Shown in pieces: positions 20,921 through 29,612 of a stretch of 64,000 nt of DNA (positions within the stretch are counted from its first letter, which is position 1; every line of letters begins with the position of its first letter). Source of the stretch: JAUIIK01 sp041390865 (GTDB lineage: Bacteria > Chloroflexota > Chloroflexia > Thermomicrobiales > CFX8); NCBI GenBank assembly GCA_041390865.1, contig JAWKPC010000016.1:1-64000 (forward strand), written 5' to 3'. The notes beneath the pieces are model-generated. The model was not told the DNA's origin. It saw nothing but the letters and a program-made list of their open reading frames with translations, and ran no database searches. The translations under genes were made by a program, and so were the position numbers.

Positions 20921-21685
20921 TCAGCGTCCGCGGAAGTCAGGCTCCCGGCGGTCGAGAAAGGCCTGGATGCCCTCGCTGGAATCTTCCGTGGTATAGAGGA
21001 ATGCCGCCCGTTGCCGTTCGATTGCCAGTCCCTCGTCGAGCGGCAGGTCGAGACCTCTGTCGACCAGGTTCTTGATCTCTTTCAGGGCCAGCGGGCCGCT
21101 CCGGGTAGCGAGGTCTTCCGCGATTTCCCTGGCGCGTGCCAGGGCTTCGCCGGGCGGGGTGAGCAGATTCACCAGGCCCCACTGTTCCGCGGTCGCCCCG
21201 GTGATGTGGCGTCCGGTGAACATCAGGTCCTTGGCGCGGCTCGGCCCGATCAATCGCGGCAGGCGCTGGGTGCCGCCACCGCCCGGCAGTATTCCGCGTA
21301 GCACCTCGGGCTGCCCAAGCCGGGCAGTCTCCGAGGCCACCCGTAGATCGCAACACATCGCCAGCTCCAGGCCGCCGCCGAGGGCATATCCTTCGATCGC
21401 CGCAATCACCGGAATCGGGACGGACGCCAGCGCGTCATAGGCGACGATCGTCGTTGTCGTCCGGCCCGGCTCCGCCCGCTCGCTGAGATCCGCGCCGGCC
21501 GAAAACGCGCGCTCGTTGCCGGTGACGATCAGCACTCGCGCGGAATCGAGCTGGCTGGCTGCCTCCGCGATCTCGGACGCCATCCGGTGGCTGATCGCGT
21601 TGAGCTTCTCGGGCCGGTTGAAGGCCAGCGTCGCGATGCGGCCATCGGTGTCGAACCGTATCGTTTCGTATCGATCGGGACGCAT
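20921..21685 (-). CDS. enoyl-CoA hydratase/isomerase (crotonase) family protein
   Basis: 254 residues from the ATG at 21685, which has GGAGGG four bases upstream; a start at 21703 is also open. The crotonase fold shows the oxyanion-hole segments AFSAGADL and GYALGGGLELAM. It also shows PEVLRGILPGGGGTQRLPR with the first catalytic Glu, and AKDLMFTGRHI, where Asp stands at the second acidic position that is Glu in classical hydratases. The reaction is probably hydration of a 2-enoyl-CoA in fatty-acid or related acid breakdown, but dehydration or isomerisation cannot be excluded. It lies 41 bases downstream of the acyl-CoA ligase gene on the same strand, which supports a short acyl-CoA pathway. 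Confidence 0.88.
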   Translation of the reverse strand: MRPDRYETIRFDTDGRIATLAFNRPEKLNAISHRMASEIAEAASQLDSARVLIVTGNERAFSAGADLSERAEPGRTTTTIVAYDALASVPIPVIAAIEGYALGGGLELAMCCDLRVASETARLGQPEVLRGILPGGGGTQRLPRLIGPSRAKDLMFTGRHITGATAEQWGLVNLLTPPGEALARAREIAEDLATRSGPLALKEIKNLVDRGLDLPLDEGLAIERQRAAFLYTTEDSSEGIQAFLDRREPDFRGR

Positions 21686-21726
21686 GCGACCCTCCAATCC
21701 CACCGAGACTGCTGCCGGCAGGTCTC

Positions 21727-23199
21727 TCAGACCGCAGGCAGGCGCTCCGCCACCAGCGCCGAACGGCGAAGCTTCCCGGCCTCGTCACGGGGCAGAGCCT
21801 CGACGAACTCCCAGGTCTTCGGCACCTTATAGGAGGACAGCCGCTCGCGGCAGTGCGCGTCCAACTCCTCGACGGTCAGATCTCCTCCGGGCTGGATGAC
21901 GCCATGGACGCGCTTGCCCCACTCATCGTCCGGCAAGCCGATCACGGCCACATCGGCAATCCCCGGATGCTCGCTCAGCGCGGCCTCGACCTCGGCCGGA
22001 TAGACATTGGCGCCGCCGGTGATGATCAGGTCCGTCCGGCGGTCGGCCAGAAAGAGGTAACCCTCGTCATCGACCCAGCCCATGTCGCCGGCGCTGACGA
22101 AACCGTCCGGGGTCGTCTTCGCCCGGTCCGAGCCGATGTACTCATAGGTTGGCTGGTCGCCCTCCGGCCGCATGAAGATCTCGCCGACCTCGCCGGTCGG
22201 CACCTCGTTGAAGTCGTCGTCGAGGATCCTGAGCTCGCAGCCAAACGGCCGCCCGACCAAGCCGGGGTGCTCAAGCCATTCGTCGCCGCGAATCCGGCAG
22301 GCTCCGACCGCCTCGGTCGAGCCGAAGCCCTCGTAGAGCTTCTCGGGACCGATCAGGTCGATCCAGGCCCGCTTCAGCCAGGGAGGGCAGGGCGCGGCGG
22401 TGTGAAAGAACGCCTCGACGCTGGAGAAATCGCGCTCTTCAACGTCCGGCAAGAGGATGATCCGTCGCATCATCGTCGGGGCCAGGAAACCGAAGTTGAC
22501 CCGGTGCCGCTCGATGGTGTCGACAACCTTCGCGGCATCGAACTTCTCGAGCAAGACCAGCGTGTGATCCTCGAACAGGCCCATGTGGCTCCAGCTGAAG
22601 GGCGAGTTGTGATAGAGCGGGCCGGCGACGAGCTGGACCTGCCCCTGCCGCATCCCGACGCCGACGCGCATGACCTCTCCCGGGACGAACGCCCAGGGCC
22701 GGGGATCGACAATGATCTTCGGCCGTCCGGTCGAGCCGCCAGAGCAGAACCGACTTCCCGGATTCGGCACGACGTCCGGCAGCGGGGAGTCATCGTCGTC
22801 GTACGAGCCCTCGAGCTCTTCGCGGCTGAGGAACGGGTGCGAAATCTCCCCGCCCCACGGCGCGATGACGATCGTCGGCGCTGCCAGGTCGAGCAAGGCG
22901 TCGCGCTCGCGTGCCGGCAGATTCGAGCGGATCGGGATGACCAGTGCCCCGAGCTTCCAGGCAGCGTAGGTCAGGATAAAGTGGGCCGGAATGTTCGGCA
23001 TCCCGACAACGACCCGGCTGTTCTCATCGACCCCACGGCCGGCCAGCAGGCGAGCAACCTGATTTGAGCGCCGGTCCAGCCGCTCCCAACTGACGCGCTC
23101 TTCCTCGCCTTCGACCGGAATGAAGATGATCGCGTCCCGGTCAGGATGCTCTTCCGCCAGCATCGAAAGCCGACGGCCAAATGAGACAGGCTGCGTCAT
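21727..23199 (-). CDS. AMP-dependent acyl-CoA synthetase/ligase
   Basis: 490 residues, intact, of the ANL superfamily. The adenylate-forming P-loop reads CSGGSTGRPK, followed by YEGFGSTEAVG, the GDMGWVDDEGYLFLADR...LIITGGANVYPAEVE hinge region, and the C-terminal catalytic lysine in PRDEAGKLRRSAL. It activates a carboxylic acid to acyl-AMP and then to acyl-CoA in the cytoplasm. It resembles bile-acid/short-chain CoA ligases, but the acid is unknown. The start ATG has GGAGGG upstream and overlaps the stop of the upstream gene (ATGA, 23196-23199). The crotonase gene follows. The three genes are likely one operon. Confidence 0.9.
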   Translation of the reverse strand: MTQPVSFGRRLSMLAEEHPDRDAIIFIPVEGEEERVSWERLDRRSNQVARLLAGRGVDENSRVVVGMPNIPAHFILTYAAWKLGALVIPIRSNLPARERDALLDLAAPTIVIAPWGGEISHPFLSREELEGSYDDDDSPLPDVVPNPGSRFCSGGSTGRPKIIVDPRPWAFVPGEVMRVGVGMRQGQVQLVAGPLYHNSPFSWSHMGLFEDHTLVLLEKFDAAKVVDTIERHRVNFGFLAPTMMRRIILLPDVEERDFSSVEAFFHTAAPCPPWLKRAWIDLIGPEKLYEGFGSTEAVGACRIRGDEWLEHPGLVGRPFGCELRILDDDFNEVPTGEVGEIFMRPEGDQPTYEYIGSDRAKTTPDGFVSAGDMGWVDDEGYLFLADRRTDLIITGGANVYPAEVEAALSEHPGIADVAVIGLPDDEWGKRVHGVIQPGGDLTVEELDAHCRERLSSYKVPKTWEFVEALPRDEAGKLRRSALVAERLPAV

Positions 23200-23738
23200 A
23201 CTGACCCTCCCGCGTTGGTTGCCAGCTCCTCGACAACTCTACCGAGCAATGAGGACTCGCCCGATCGAATCAACTGCGTCGCGACTGCTGCGACGACGGA
23301 ATTCCACGTACTGTCCACAACAGCCACTTCCAGTCCCTCGGCTAGACATTCGAAGGTACTGTCATGAAATGTGAAAATGAAGTGTCGGACGGGATCAAGC
23401 TGGTACTCCGGGAATGAAACACGATTCATCGCATCGATCTCCGCTGCCCAGGTGGGATTCAGCACCTCATAACATCCATACCGCCCCAGCCCGCGATCAT
23501 AAAGCGGGTGCCCTGGAAGCGCTTCATCGTTTGGGTAGCCGAATTTCGTAAGTGCGCAGCTTTCAAACTCGACAATCGCTATACCTGCATCTTCGCCTGC
23601 ACCGTCCGAACTCCGGTTCACCGCATAGAACATCACAATCGTGCGAATGTCGTCGGACAGAAGCACCGGCATGGGAGCCCCAACTTCTGGAGCAACACCA
23701 AGATCCAGAACTCTGACGGTGTCTGACTCCGCGATCAT
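23196..23738 (-). CDS. hypothetical protein upstream of acyl-CoA ligase
   Basis: About 180 residues from the ATG at 23738, which has GGGAG six bases upstream; the open frame continues to 23927 without a better start. Acidic, soluble, with no family recognised. Recognisable blocks are TVRVLDLGVAPEVGAPMPVLLSD, IAIVEFESCALTKFG, HPLYDRGLGRYGCYEVLN and HFIFTFHDSTFECLAEG. These resemble an alpha/beta cytoplasmic protein rather than an enzyme with an obvious motif. Its stop overlaps the ligase start by four bases, so translational coupling is likely. Confidence 0.65.
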   Translation of the reverse strand: MIAESDTVRVLDLGVAPEVGAPMPVLLSDDIRTIVMFYAVNRSSDGAGEDAGIAIVEFESCALTKFGYPNDEALPGHPLYDRGLGRYGCYEVLNPTWAAEIDAMNRVSFPEYQLDPVRHFIFTFHDSTFECLAEGLEVAVVDSTWNSVVAAVATQLIRSGESSLLGRVVEELATNAGGSV

Positions 23739-23920
23739 CCCAGACTCCCAAAGTTGCAGCGAATCCGCAAACGATGCGATCAGTATGTTACGTACCCGAC
23801 ATTCTCGCACATTTCGCGCCGTGCTTCGCTCCAATCGGCTGCCGCATGGGTAGCAACGGTTCGGCGACAATCGCTTTCGTCCGTCTAAGATGCACTGAAC
23901 ATCCATGGGGAGGGAACCAA

Positions 23921-25058
23921 ATGACAATCAATGAGACTCAGGGTTTCGCGACGAGGGCGATCCACGCCGGGGAGGCTAGGGATCCGGCAACGAACGCCCA
24001 CAACACGCCGATCTACCAGACGGCGACGTTCACCTTCGGGTCGGCCGAGGAGATGGCGGCGGCGATGGCCGAGCCGTTCGACAATTTCTTCTACTCGCGG
24101 ACCGGAAACCCGACCCCGGCCGCACTCGAACGAAAACTCGCTTCACTCGAAGGCACCGACGAGGCTGCCGTGACATCGTCCGGGATGGGTGCTGTCTCGG
24201 CCGCGATCCTGGCGAGTGCTCGCTTCGGCGACCACCTGATCGTCGCCAACGACGTCTTCGTCATCAGTCGCCAGTTCTTCGAGCAGGAATGCGCCGACCT
24301 CGGCATCGAGGTCAGCTTCGTCGACATCACCGACCTTGATGCCGTCCGGGGCGCCGTCAATGACAACACGACGGTCCTCTTCACCGAGTCGGTGACCAAC
24401 CCGCACATGTGGGTCGCCGACCTGCCGGGGTTGAAGCAGATCGCGGTTGACCACGACCTGACCTTCATCGTCGACAACACATTTCTCAGCCCGGCCTGCT
24501 GCGCCGGCCGAATATGGCGCGGATCTGGTCGTCCACTCGGCGACGAAATACCTCTCAGGGCATGGCGACACGATTGCCGGAGTCATTGCCGGGCCAAGCA
24601 GCCGCTTCGAACGCATCCGCCTGAAACTCGATGCATTCGGCCAGTGCCTCAGCCCGTTCAACGCCTGGCTGGTGTTGCGGGGCATCCGCACCCTGCCGCT
24701 CCGGATGCGCGCCCACAGCGAGAACGGGATGGCGCTCGCGTCGTTCCTGGCCGGGCACGACGCCGTCGAATGGATCAGCTACCCCGGCCTGGAGGCGCAC
24801 CCGAACTACGCAGTCGCGAGTCAACTGCTGGGAGACGGGTTCGGCGGCATGATGTCGATGCGCTTGAAGGGCGGAGTCGGGGAGATGAACCGCTTCGCCA
24901 ACGCCCTGAAGCTGGCGGATCTCGGGGTCAGTCTCGGTGATGTCTACACCCTCGCCTATCCGCAGCCGCGCAGGGACAACCTGATCCGTATCTCCGTCGG
25001 TTGTGAGGATACCGACGATGTTATCGCCGACTTTCGCCAGGCGCTCGACCGGCTTTAG
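23921..25058 (+). CDS. trans-sulfuration PLP enzyme, second copy (frameshifted in the middle)
   Basis: ATG at 23921 with GGGGAGGG about six bases upstream. Residues 1-190 read cleanly: GFATRAIHAGEARDPATNAH, FFYSRTGNPTPAALERKLASLEG, SSGMGAVSAAI and FIVDNTFLSPA. At about 24500 the frame shifts. The PLP-lysine segment EYGADLVVHSATKYLSGHGD and SPFNAWLVLRGIRTLPLRM lie in the other frame, and the C-terminus (GVSLGDVYTLAYP...RISVGCEDTDDVIADF) ends at 25058. One or two indels are enough, and the intact length is about 380. It is clearly a paralogue of the gene at 4257. It could be cystathionine gamma-synthase, cystathionine gamma-lyase or methionine gamma-lyase. Confidence 0.85.
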
Positions 25059-25143
25059 ACTTGCCAGCGAGTACACGGAACACCCCGCCGGATCGCAATC
25101 CCTAGATTCCCTCGGCGGTGCCTGAGACAGGGATGGAGTCGAC

Positions 25144-25446
25144 ATGATGAATCCCGGACTGAACCGGAAGGCGTTCGAGGAGCACCTCGGCAGCGAGTTC
25201 ACCGTCATCGCCGAGGGGGATCAGAGCGTCTCCGTGACGCTGAGCGAGGTGAAATCGCTCGGCACGCGGGAATCGGGCGAACTGACGATCGAATCATATT
25301 CTCTACTGTTCGAGGGGCCGACCAGTCCGATGCTCGCCCAGAGCAGTTTCCAGTTCGTTCACGCTCATCTGGGCGAGCTCGTGATCTTCATCGTTCCGCT
25401 CGGCCCAGTCAGCGGCGTCATGCGGTACGAGGCGGTGTTCAACTAA
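25144..25446 (+). CDS. DUF6916-type small protein
   Basis: 100 residues. The layout F-x5-G-x-F (KAFEEHLGSEFTVI), V-T-L-x-E-V, a central SYSLLFEGP, and a tail ending PLGPVSGVMRYEAVFN matches the domain of the Tat-exported protein at 27993-28517 (which ends APVYEAVLN). I assign both to DUF6916, a family often found beside tail-collar proteins. No signal peptide. The ATG is preceded by GGAG. It sits just ahead of the secreted NHL protein gene on the same strand and some 2.5 kb from the collar operon on the other strand. Function unknown. Confidence 0.7.
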   Translation: MMNPGLNRKAFEEHLGSEFTVIAEGDQSVSVTLSEVKSLGTRESGELTIESYSLLFEGPTSPMLAQSSFQFVHAHLGELVIFIVPLGPVSGVMRYEAVFN

Positions 25447-25685
25447 GAAGAGGGGCATCCGGACGCCGACCGGTCTATTGGACTTCCGACATCGATGGTC
25501 CGAATATCCTCGGAATCACACAGCACCGACCGCCTGTACAATGCCCGCTGGCGACTCGCGTGTCAGCCTGAACGGAAATCGGCGGGGATCCGGAACGCTG
25601 ACGCAAGTGGAGACGATAGCAGCCTTGCGGCGGCCCGGGCGACGAGGAGTCGTCGGGTTGTCCGGGGCCTCAAGAAGAGGAATCT

Positions 25686-26948
25686 ATGAAACTCGCACGG
25701 AGCGTTGTAATCGCGGCGATAATCGTTGCAGCAGGGATGGTCGGAGCGTTCTCGAATAGAGGAGATACCGTATCAGGGGAGCCGGCCGGGACGGTCGAGA
25801 TTTCCAATGTTTGCGTCAGCTACTACACCGGCGCAATCCGCTACACAGCCGATCCCTCGGGGTGCACCGGCAGTGAGCGGTCGGTGGCGTTGCCCGGTAG
25901 CGGCCCCCTGCACGCCTGCGCTAACTACTGGACCGGAATGGTTCGTGGCGTTTACGGCGCAGGACAGTGCCGCTCAAACGAGCTATCGCTCGACCTCGCG
26001 AACATCGACGTCGTCAACATCTGCGTCAGTGTTTACACAGGCAAGCTCCGCTACGCACAGGCCGCTGGAGACTGCAATACTGGTGAATACGCCGCCTTCA
26101 TCGCCCCGGCCAGAACGGCGTCGGTCTATATCGCTGATTCCGGGTCCAACGCGATCAAGCAATTCACCCTCGACGGCCAGTTCATTCGCCAGTGGGGAGA
26201 GGCGGGTAACGGCCCCGGACAGTTCATGGACCTCTACCGAGTCGCTGTTGGACCGGATGGAAATGTCTATGCCACCGACGCGCTGAACTGTCGAGTCCAG
26301 AAGTTCAATTACTACGGCGTGTTCCTCGATGAGTGGGGCGAGTGTGGAAACGGACCTGACCAGTTCCAGCTACCGGGCGGGATCGAAGTCGATTCGGCAG
26401 GCTACGTCTATGTGACGGATGTCTTCAGCTATCGCGTGCAGAAATTCGATGCTAACGGGGAATTCGTCACCAGCTGGGGAAGTCTGGGCACCGGCGCCGG
26501 CCAGTTCTTTTTCGCGACGGAGATCGCCGTCGATGCCGGTGACAACGTCTTCGTCACCGATCCGATCGGGAACAACCGGGTCCAGGAGTTCGACAACACC
26601 GGCATCTTCACCGGTATCTGGGCCATTCCCGAAGGACCGGTCGGCATCGATATCGACACGAGTAATGACATCGCCTATGTCACTACCTTCAGCGATACGG
26701 TCATCAAGCTCGACGCGTCCAACGGCAATGTCCTCACGCAGTGGGGAACGACCGGCGTCGCCCAGGGGGAGTTTGACGAACCTCAGGGCATAACCGTCGG
26801 CTCCAATGGCCTGATCTATGTCACCGACCGGACGAACGCCCGCGTTCAATACTTCGACTCGAGCGGCGCATTCGTCGGCGAGTGGGGTGTGCCTGGATCT
26901 GGAATCGGGCAGTTTGACGACATCATCGGCATAGCGGCGACGCCGTAA
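25686..26948 (+). CDS. secreted NHL-repeat propeller protein with triple cysteine (YTG) repeat
   Basis: 420 residues with an uncleaved or cleaved export helix (about 4-24). Three tandem repeats of about 35 residues follow (Cys pairs 43/60, 78/95 and 113/130), each C-x3-Y/W-T-G-x2-R/K ... C-x3-E. From about 145 come about six NHL/beta-propeller blades with repeating VYVTD...RVQKFD...G.FV..WG patterns. The protein is probably exported and used in binding at the cell surface; a ligand or lyase activity is not indicated. AGAGGA stands just upstream of the ATG. The same triple repeat forms the N-terminus of the giant solenoid protein at 30154-36101, which suggests a shared anchoring or sorting module. 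Hairpin 26976-27006 follows. Confidence 0.85.
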   Translation: MKLARSVVIAAIIVAAGMVGAFSNRGDTVSGEPAGTVEISNVCVSYYTGAIRYTADPSGCTGSERSVALPGSGPLHACANYWTGMVRGVYGAGQCRSNELSLDLANIDVVNICVSVYTGKLRYAQAAGDCNTGEYAAFIAPARTASVYIADSGSNAIKQFTLDGQFIRQWGEAGNGPGQFMDLYRVAVGPDGNVYATDALNCRVQKFNYYGVFLDEWGECGNGPDQFQLPGGIEVDSAGYVYVTDVFSYRVQKFDANGEFVTSWGSLGTGAGQFFFATEIAVDAGDNVFVTDPIGNNRVQEFDNTGIFTGIWAIPEGPVGIDIDTSNDIAYVTTFSDTVIKLDASNGNVLTQWGTTGVAQGEFDEPQGITVGSNGLIYVTDRTNARVQYFDSSGAFVGEWGVPGSGIGQFDDIIGIAATP

Positions 26949-27503
26949 CCTGCATTCAGATCCGTTTTCTGAAGTCCCCGTTTCCCCTGATTGTCAGGGG
27001 AGCGGGGCACTCTCCTGTCCTGGCATCCTGACGCTGGAGATGATTCTACGAACGCCAGTCTGCTGCGTGGAAGCCAGTGTTCACCTCCACCCCACGCGGC
27101 CTGCGTCCGCCAATTCCTACGAAACCGCTCATCCATGAAGCTACCCTGAAAGATTCAGGGGCAATTCCCGCCCGGGCCGCCCGCTCTGTCCGTCCTCCTG
27201 AGACGTCAGGCATCCCGATCACGCCATTCTGAACCGAGGCTCGGCGCTATGTACTCCGGACCTGGAAGACACCTTCAAGCCATTGGAGCTCCACGGTGCG
27301 TCATCGAGATTGAAGGCAGTCATCCCCCTCGAAAAACTCCAAACCCGATGGAGATCCTTCACTGCGGGGAGCCTGCGTTCAAGATGCCATGATTGAACGT
27401 CTGGAGCTTCCGGGAAGTACAGGCGAGTTGGACGTCCCCACTCTGCCGACCTCGCTGGTGTATCTGTACGCTGGCATCGATGGCAGGCTCGCGGGAACGA
27501 GTA
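26949..27503. other. non-coding gap between convergent units
   Basis: About 550 bases between the plus-strand NHL gene and the minus-strand GNAT gene. Apart from the hairpin at 26976-27006 I see no supported gene, tRNA or repeat. The short open frames here lack ribosome sites and recognisable sequence. Confidence 0.5.
26976..27006 (+). terminator. hairpin after the NHL gene
   Basis: A CCCCG...TCCCCTGA stem pairs with TCAGGGGA...CGGGG across a three-base loop (TTG), about 30 bases after the stop codon. GC-rich and strong, but without a clear T-tract, so it is a probable transcription terminator or 3' stabiliser. Confidence 0.5.
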
Positions 27504-27977
27504 TCAGGGAGTGGATTGTCGCCATTCCATGAATAGGTTGATGCCTCGTTCTTCGAGCGCAACGAAGTCGAGCCGTTCGTAGAGGCGGCGGGCGGGGTTG
27601 TTCTGTTCAACGTGGAGACGGACGGGTTTGCCAAGCGACGCAGCTCGCTCCATGACATCCTCGATCAGGCGCGTGCCGATGCCATGGTTGCGGTGGTCCG
27701 GAAGGAGCGCGATATCGATCAGCCTCACGTCATCCTCCCAGTCGCCGACGTAGAGTCGGCCGATCGGGTCGCCGTCCAGCTCGATAATGTTGAACTCGGA
27801 CGGCGGCAGATGCTCGAGGTAGTAGCGATGCTGGGCGTCGAACTGCGCCTTGAGAAATTCGGCGATCTCCGCCGGAGGCCAGCCGGTCAGGGCCATCTCG
27901 TCCTGCCGGGTTGACGCGTAGAGACGGCCGAGGAATGGCTCGTCGCCGCCACGGATCGGGCGCAGAGTGATCGTCAC
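27504..27977 (-). CDS. GNAT family N-acetyltransferase (last gene of the collar operon)
   Basis: 157 residues. The acetyl-CoA binding motif A is LLPDHRNHGIGTRLIEDVM (R-x2-G-x-G/A), and motif B is HVEQNNPARRLYERLDF. It presumably acetylates an amine on a small molecule or a protein N-terminus/lysine in the cytoplasm. The gene begins 15 bases after the DUF6916 gene and closes a six-gene minus-strand operon with three tail-collar proteins and a giant solenoid. That placement suggests it may act on the collar proteins or on a precursor they meet; this is inference. Confidence 0.88.
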   Translation of the reverse strand: MTITLRPIRGGDEPFLGRLYASTRQDEMALTGWPPAEIAEFLKAQFDAQHRYYLEHLPPSEFNIIELDGDPIGRLYVGDWEDDVRLIDIALLPDHRNHGIGTRLIEDVMERAASLGKPVRLHVEQNNPARRLYERLDFVALEERGINLFMEWRQSTP

Positions 27978-27992
27978 GCAGCGATTCGCCGG

Positions 27993-28517
27993 CTAATTGA
28001 GCACGGCCTCGTAAACCGGGGCGTCGGACGATGCTTGACGGACCTGATGGACGAACAGCTCCACGTTTCCGATCGCGTCATGTTCGAAGCGGACAATACC
28101 GCTCTTGCCGATCGCGCCGGCGCCCAGGGTGAAGAGCAAGCTGAAAGGTTGGCTGCGCAGATCCGCTGGACGGCGCTCGCCCCGGATCGCCTCCGGAACA
28201 GAGACATCGCTGAGGACGAGGCGCCCCCTGGTGTCCTCGTACTCGCCGGTGAGGATGCGCGCAGTAAACGTCTCGCCGATGAGTGAGAGAAACTGGCCGA
28301 CCTCCAGCGCGGCCGGCGCAACCGAGGTGGCCGCCGTCGTGGATCCCCCGACACTCGTTGCTGGAAGGGCTGGGGCAGCCAGGACGATGCCGGCAGCAGC
28401 AGCCCCGGCGAGGGTCAGCAAGCGACGACGATCCAATGAGATCGCAAGCGGACCCTTGATCGCTGGCGTTGGGACTGTCGAGCCATCCCACTGGAAAGTG
28501 CGTTCAGTTCTCAGCAT
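27993..28517 (-). CDS. Tat-exported DUF6916-type protein
   Basis: 174 residues. A twin-arginine signal (LDRRRLLTLAG followed by a hydrophobic, Ala-rich helix and an A-x-A-like site near residue 53) precedes a DUF6916-like domain: VGQFLSLIGETFTARI, LSDVSVPE, QPFSLLFTLG, GIVRFEHDAIG and APVYEAVLN. The fold should be exported in folded form. The domain matches the 100-residue protein at 25144-25446, which lacks a signal. It sits between the third collar gene (28 bases away) and the GNAT gene (15 bases). Function unknown; a scaffold or cap partner of the collar proteins is a reasonable guess. Confidence 0.75.
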   Translation of the reverse strand: MLRTERTFQWDGSTVPTPAIKGPLAISLDRRRLLTLAGAAAAGIVLAAPALPATSVGGSTTAATSVAPAALEVGQFLSLIGETFTARILTGEYEDTRGRLVLSDVSVPEAIRGERRPADLRSQPFSLLFTLGAGAIGKSGIVRFEHDAIGNVELFVHQVRQASSDAPVYEAVLN

Positions 28518-28545
28518 GACATCCGTTCATCCTTCAAGGGCGGCG

Positions 28546-29064
28546 CTAGGAACGCGACGGATACAGACCGACCAGAGCGATGATGTAGTTCATCGTCAGA
28601 AAGGGCTGCATGTTGTTGTGAGCCTGACTTCCACCCGTATCGGGCAACGCCTGACCCGCCATCGGCACTAGATTTGACGCTGCGCCGTAGGCCAGACCAC
28701 CGGCCGAGCGAGCCAGGGAGTTGCCAGCCGGCGTGCGGCTATTGGCTTGCGCACTATCGGCCGACAGCGTGTGGTTGTGGTTCGGCATCTGCGCCTCGGT
28801 GAGCGTCACCGTCTCGACGCCACCCTGTTGGCCGAGGCGGCGATCGGTCAGGCCGGGGCCGCGCCCCGGGTGCATCGGCGCGCGGCCCTGCAAGTTCGGT
28901 AGCGCGGTCGTTGACCGGCCATCGCCGCCGTAGGTCGTCCCGATGAGCGAAAAGAGCGCCGTATTCTGGGATATCGGCAGCAGCTGGCCGTCGCAGAATG
29001 CCCAACCGCGCGGCGCGAAGTTGCCGGCGAATATCCTGATCTCGGCGACGAACGGTTCTGACAT
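28546..29064 (-). CDS. phage tail collar-domain protein (MdpB-type), third of three
   Basis: 172 residues. It has the collar-domain start EPFVAEIRIFAGNFAPRGWAFC, then DGQLLPISQNTALFSLIGTTYGGDGRSTTALPNLQGRAPMHPG, and the TLTEAQMPNHNHT histidine-rich turn. The C-terminal half is Gly/Ala/Asn-rich and closes with QPFLTMNYIIALVGLYPSRS. Such proteins form small trimeric knobs in phage fibres, and free-standing bacterial copies (microcystin-related MdpB) are of unknown role. No signal peptide is visible. It is separated from the second copy by 18 bases. Confidence 0.9.
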   Translation of the reverse strand: MSEPFVAEIRIFAGNFAPRGWAFCDGQLLPISQNTALFSLIGTTYGGDGRSTTALPNLQGRAPMHPGRGPGLTDRRLGQQGGVETVTLTEAQMPNHNHTLSADSAQANSRTPAGNSLARSAGGLAYGAASNLVPMAGQALPDTGGSQAHNNMQPFLTMNYIIALVGLYPSRS

Positions 29065-29082
29065 AGCCAGGATTCCTCAAAT

Positions 29083-29601
29083 CTAGTGACGCGACGGATA
29101 GATACCGACCAACGCGATGATGAAATGGATGCAGAGAAAGGGCTGCAAGTTCGTGTGCGACCGGCTGCCGCCCACGTTGGCTATCGCACTGCCAGCAAGG
29201 TTGACGTCCGGAGCGGTAACCCGGTAGATGTCGATTGAAGTCGGTTGCCCGAGAACGTTGTTCTGACCGCCCGTTTGCAGGGCATTCTGACTCGATGCCC
29301 GCATTGTGTGAGTGTGGGACGGCAACTGGTTTACCGTGAGCGTCACACTTTCGGCTCCGGCTTTTGAGCCCAACCGGCGTTCCGAAAGTCCGGGCCCGTG
29401 CCCAGCATGAATCGGAATCCGGCCGCGCAGATCCGGCAGCCCGAAGGTCGTCCGGCCGTCTCCGCCGTAGATCGTACCGAGCAAACTAAACAGGGCGTCG
29501 TTCTGGGATACGGCGAGGAGCTGCCCGTCACAGAATGCCCAACCTCGCGGCGCGAAGTTCCCGGCGAACATCCGAATTTCGCCAACAAATGGCTCTGACA
29601 T
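29083..29601 (-). CDS. phage tail collar-domain protein (MdpB-type), second of three
   Basis: 172 residues with the same architecture as its two neighbours: EIRMFAGNFAPRGWAFCDGQ, IYGGDGRTTFGLPDLRGRIPIH, LTVNQLPSHTHTM and a final FLCIHFIIALVGIYPSRH. The three copies differ mostly in the variable centre (about residues 100-145), as expected for paralogues with different partners or ligands. A GAGGTAGG stretch precedes the ATG. It is separated from the first copy by 11 bases. Confidence 0.9.
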   Translation of the reverse strand: MSEPFVGEIRMFAGNFAPRGWAFCDGQLLAVSQNDALFSLLGTIYGGDGRTTFGLPDLRGRIPIHAGHGPGLSERRLGSKAGAESVTLTVNQLPSHTHTMRASSQNALQTGGQNNVLGQPTSIDIYRVTAPDVNLAGSAIANVGGSRSHTNLQPFLCIHFIIALVGIYPSRH

Positions 29602-29612
29602 GACCTACCTCG

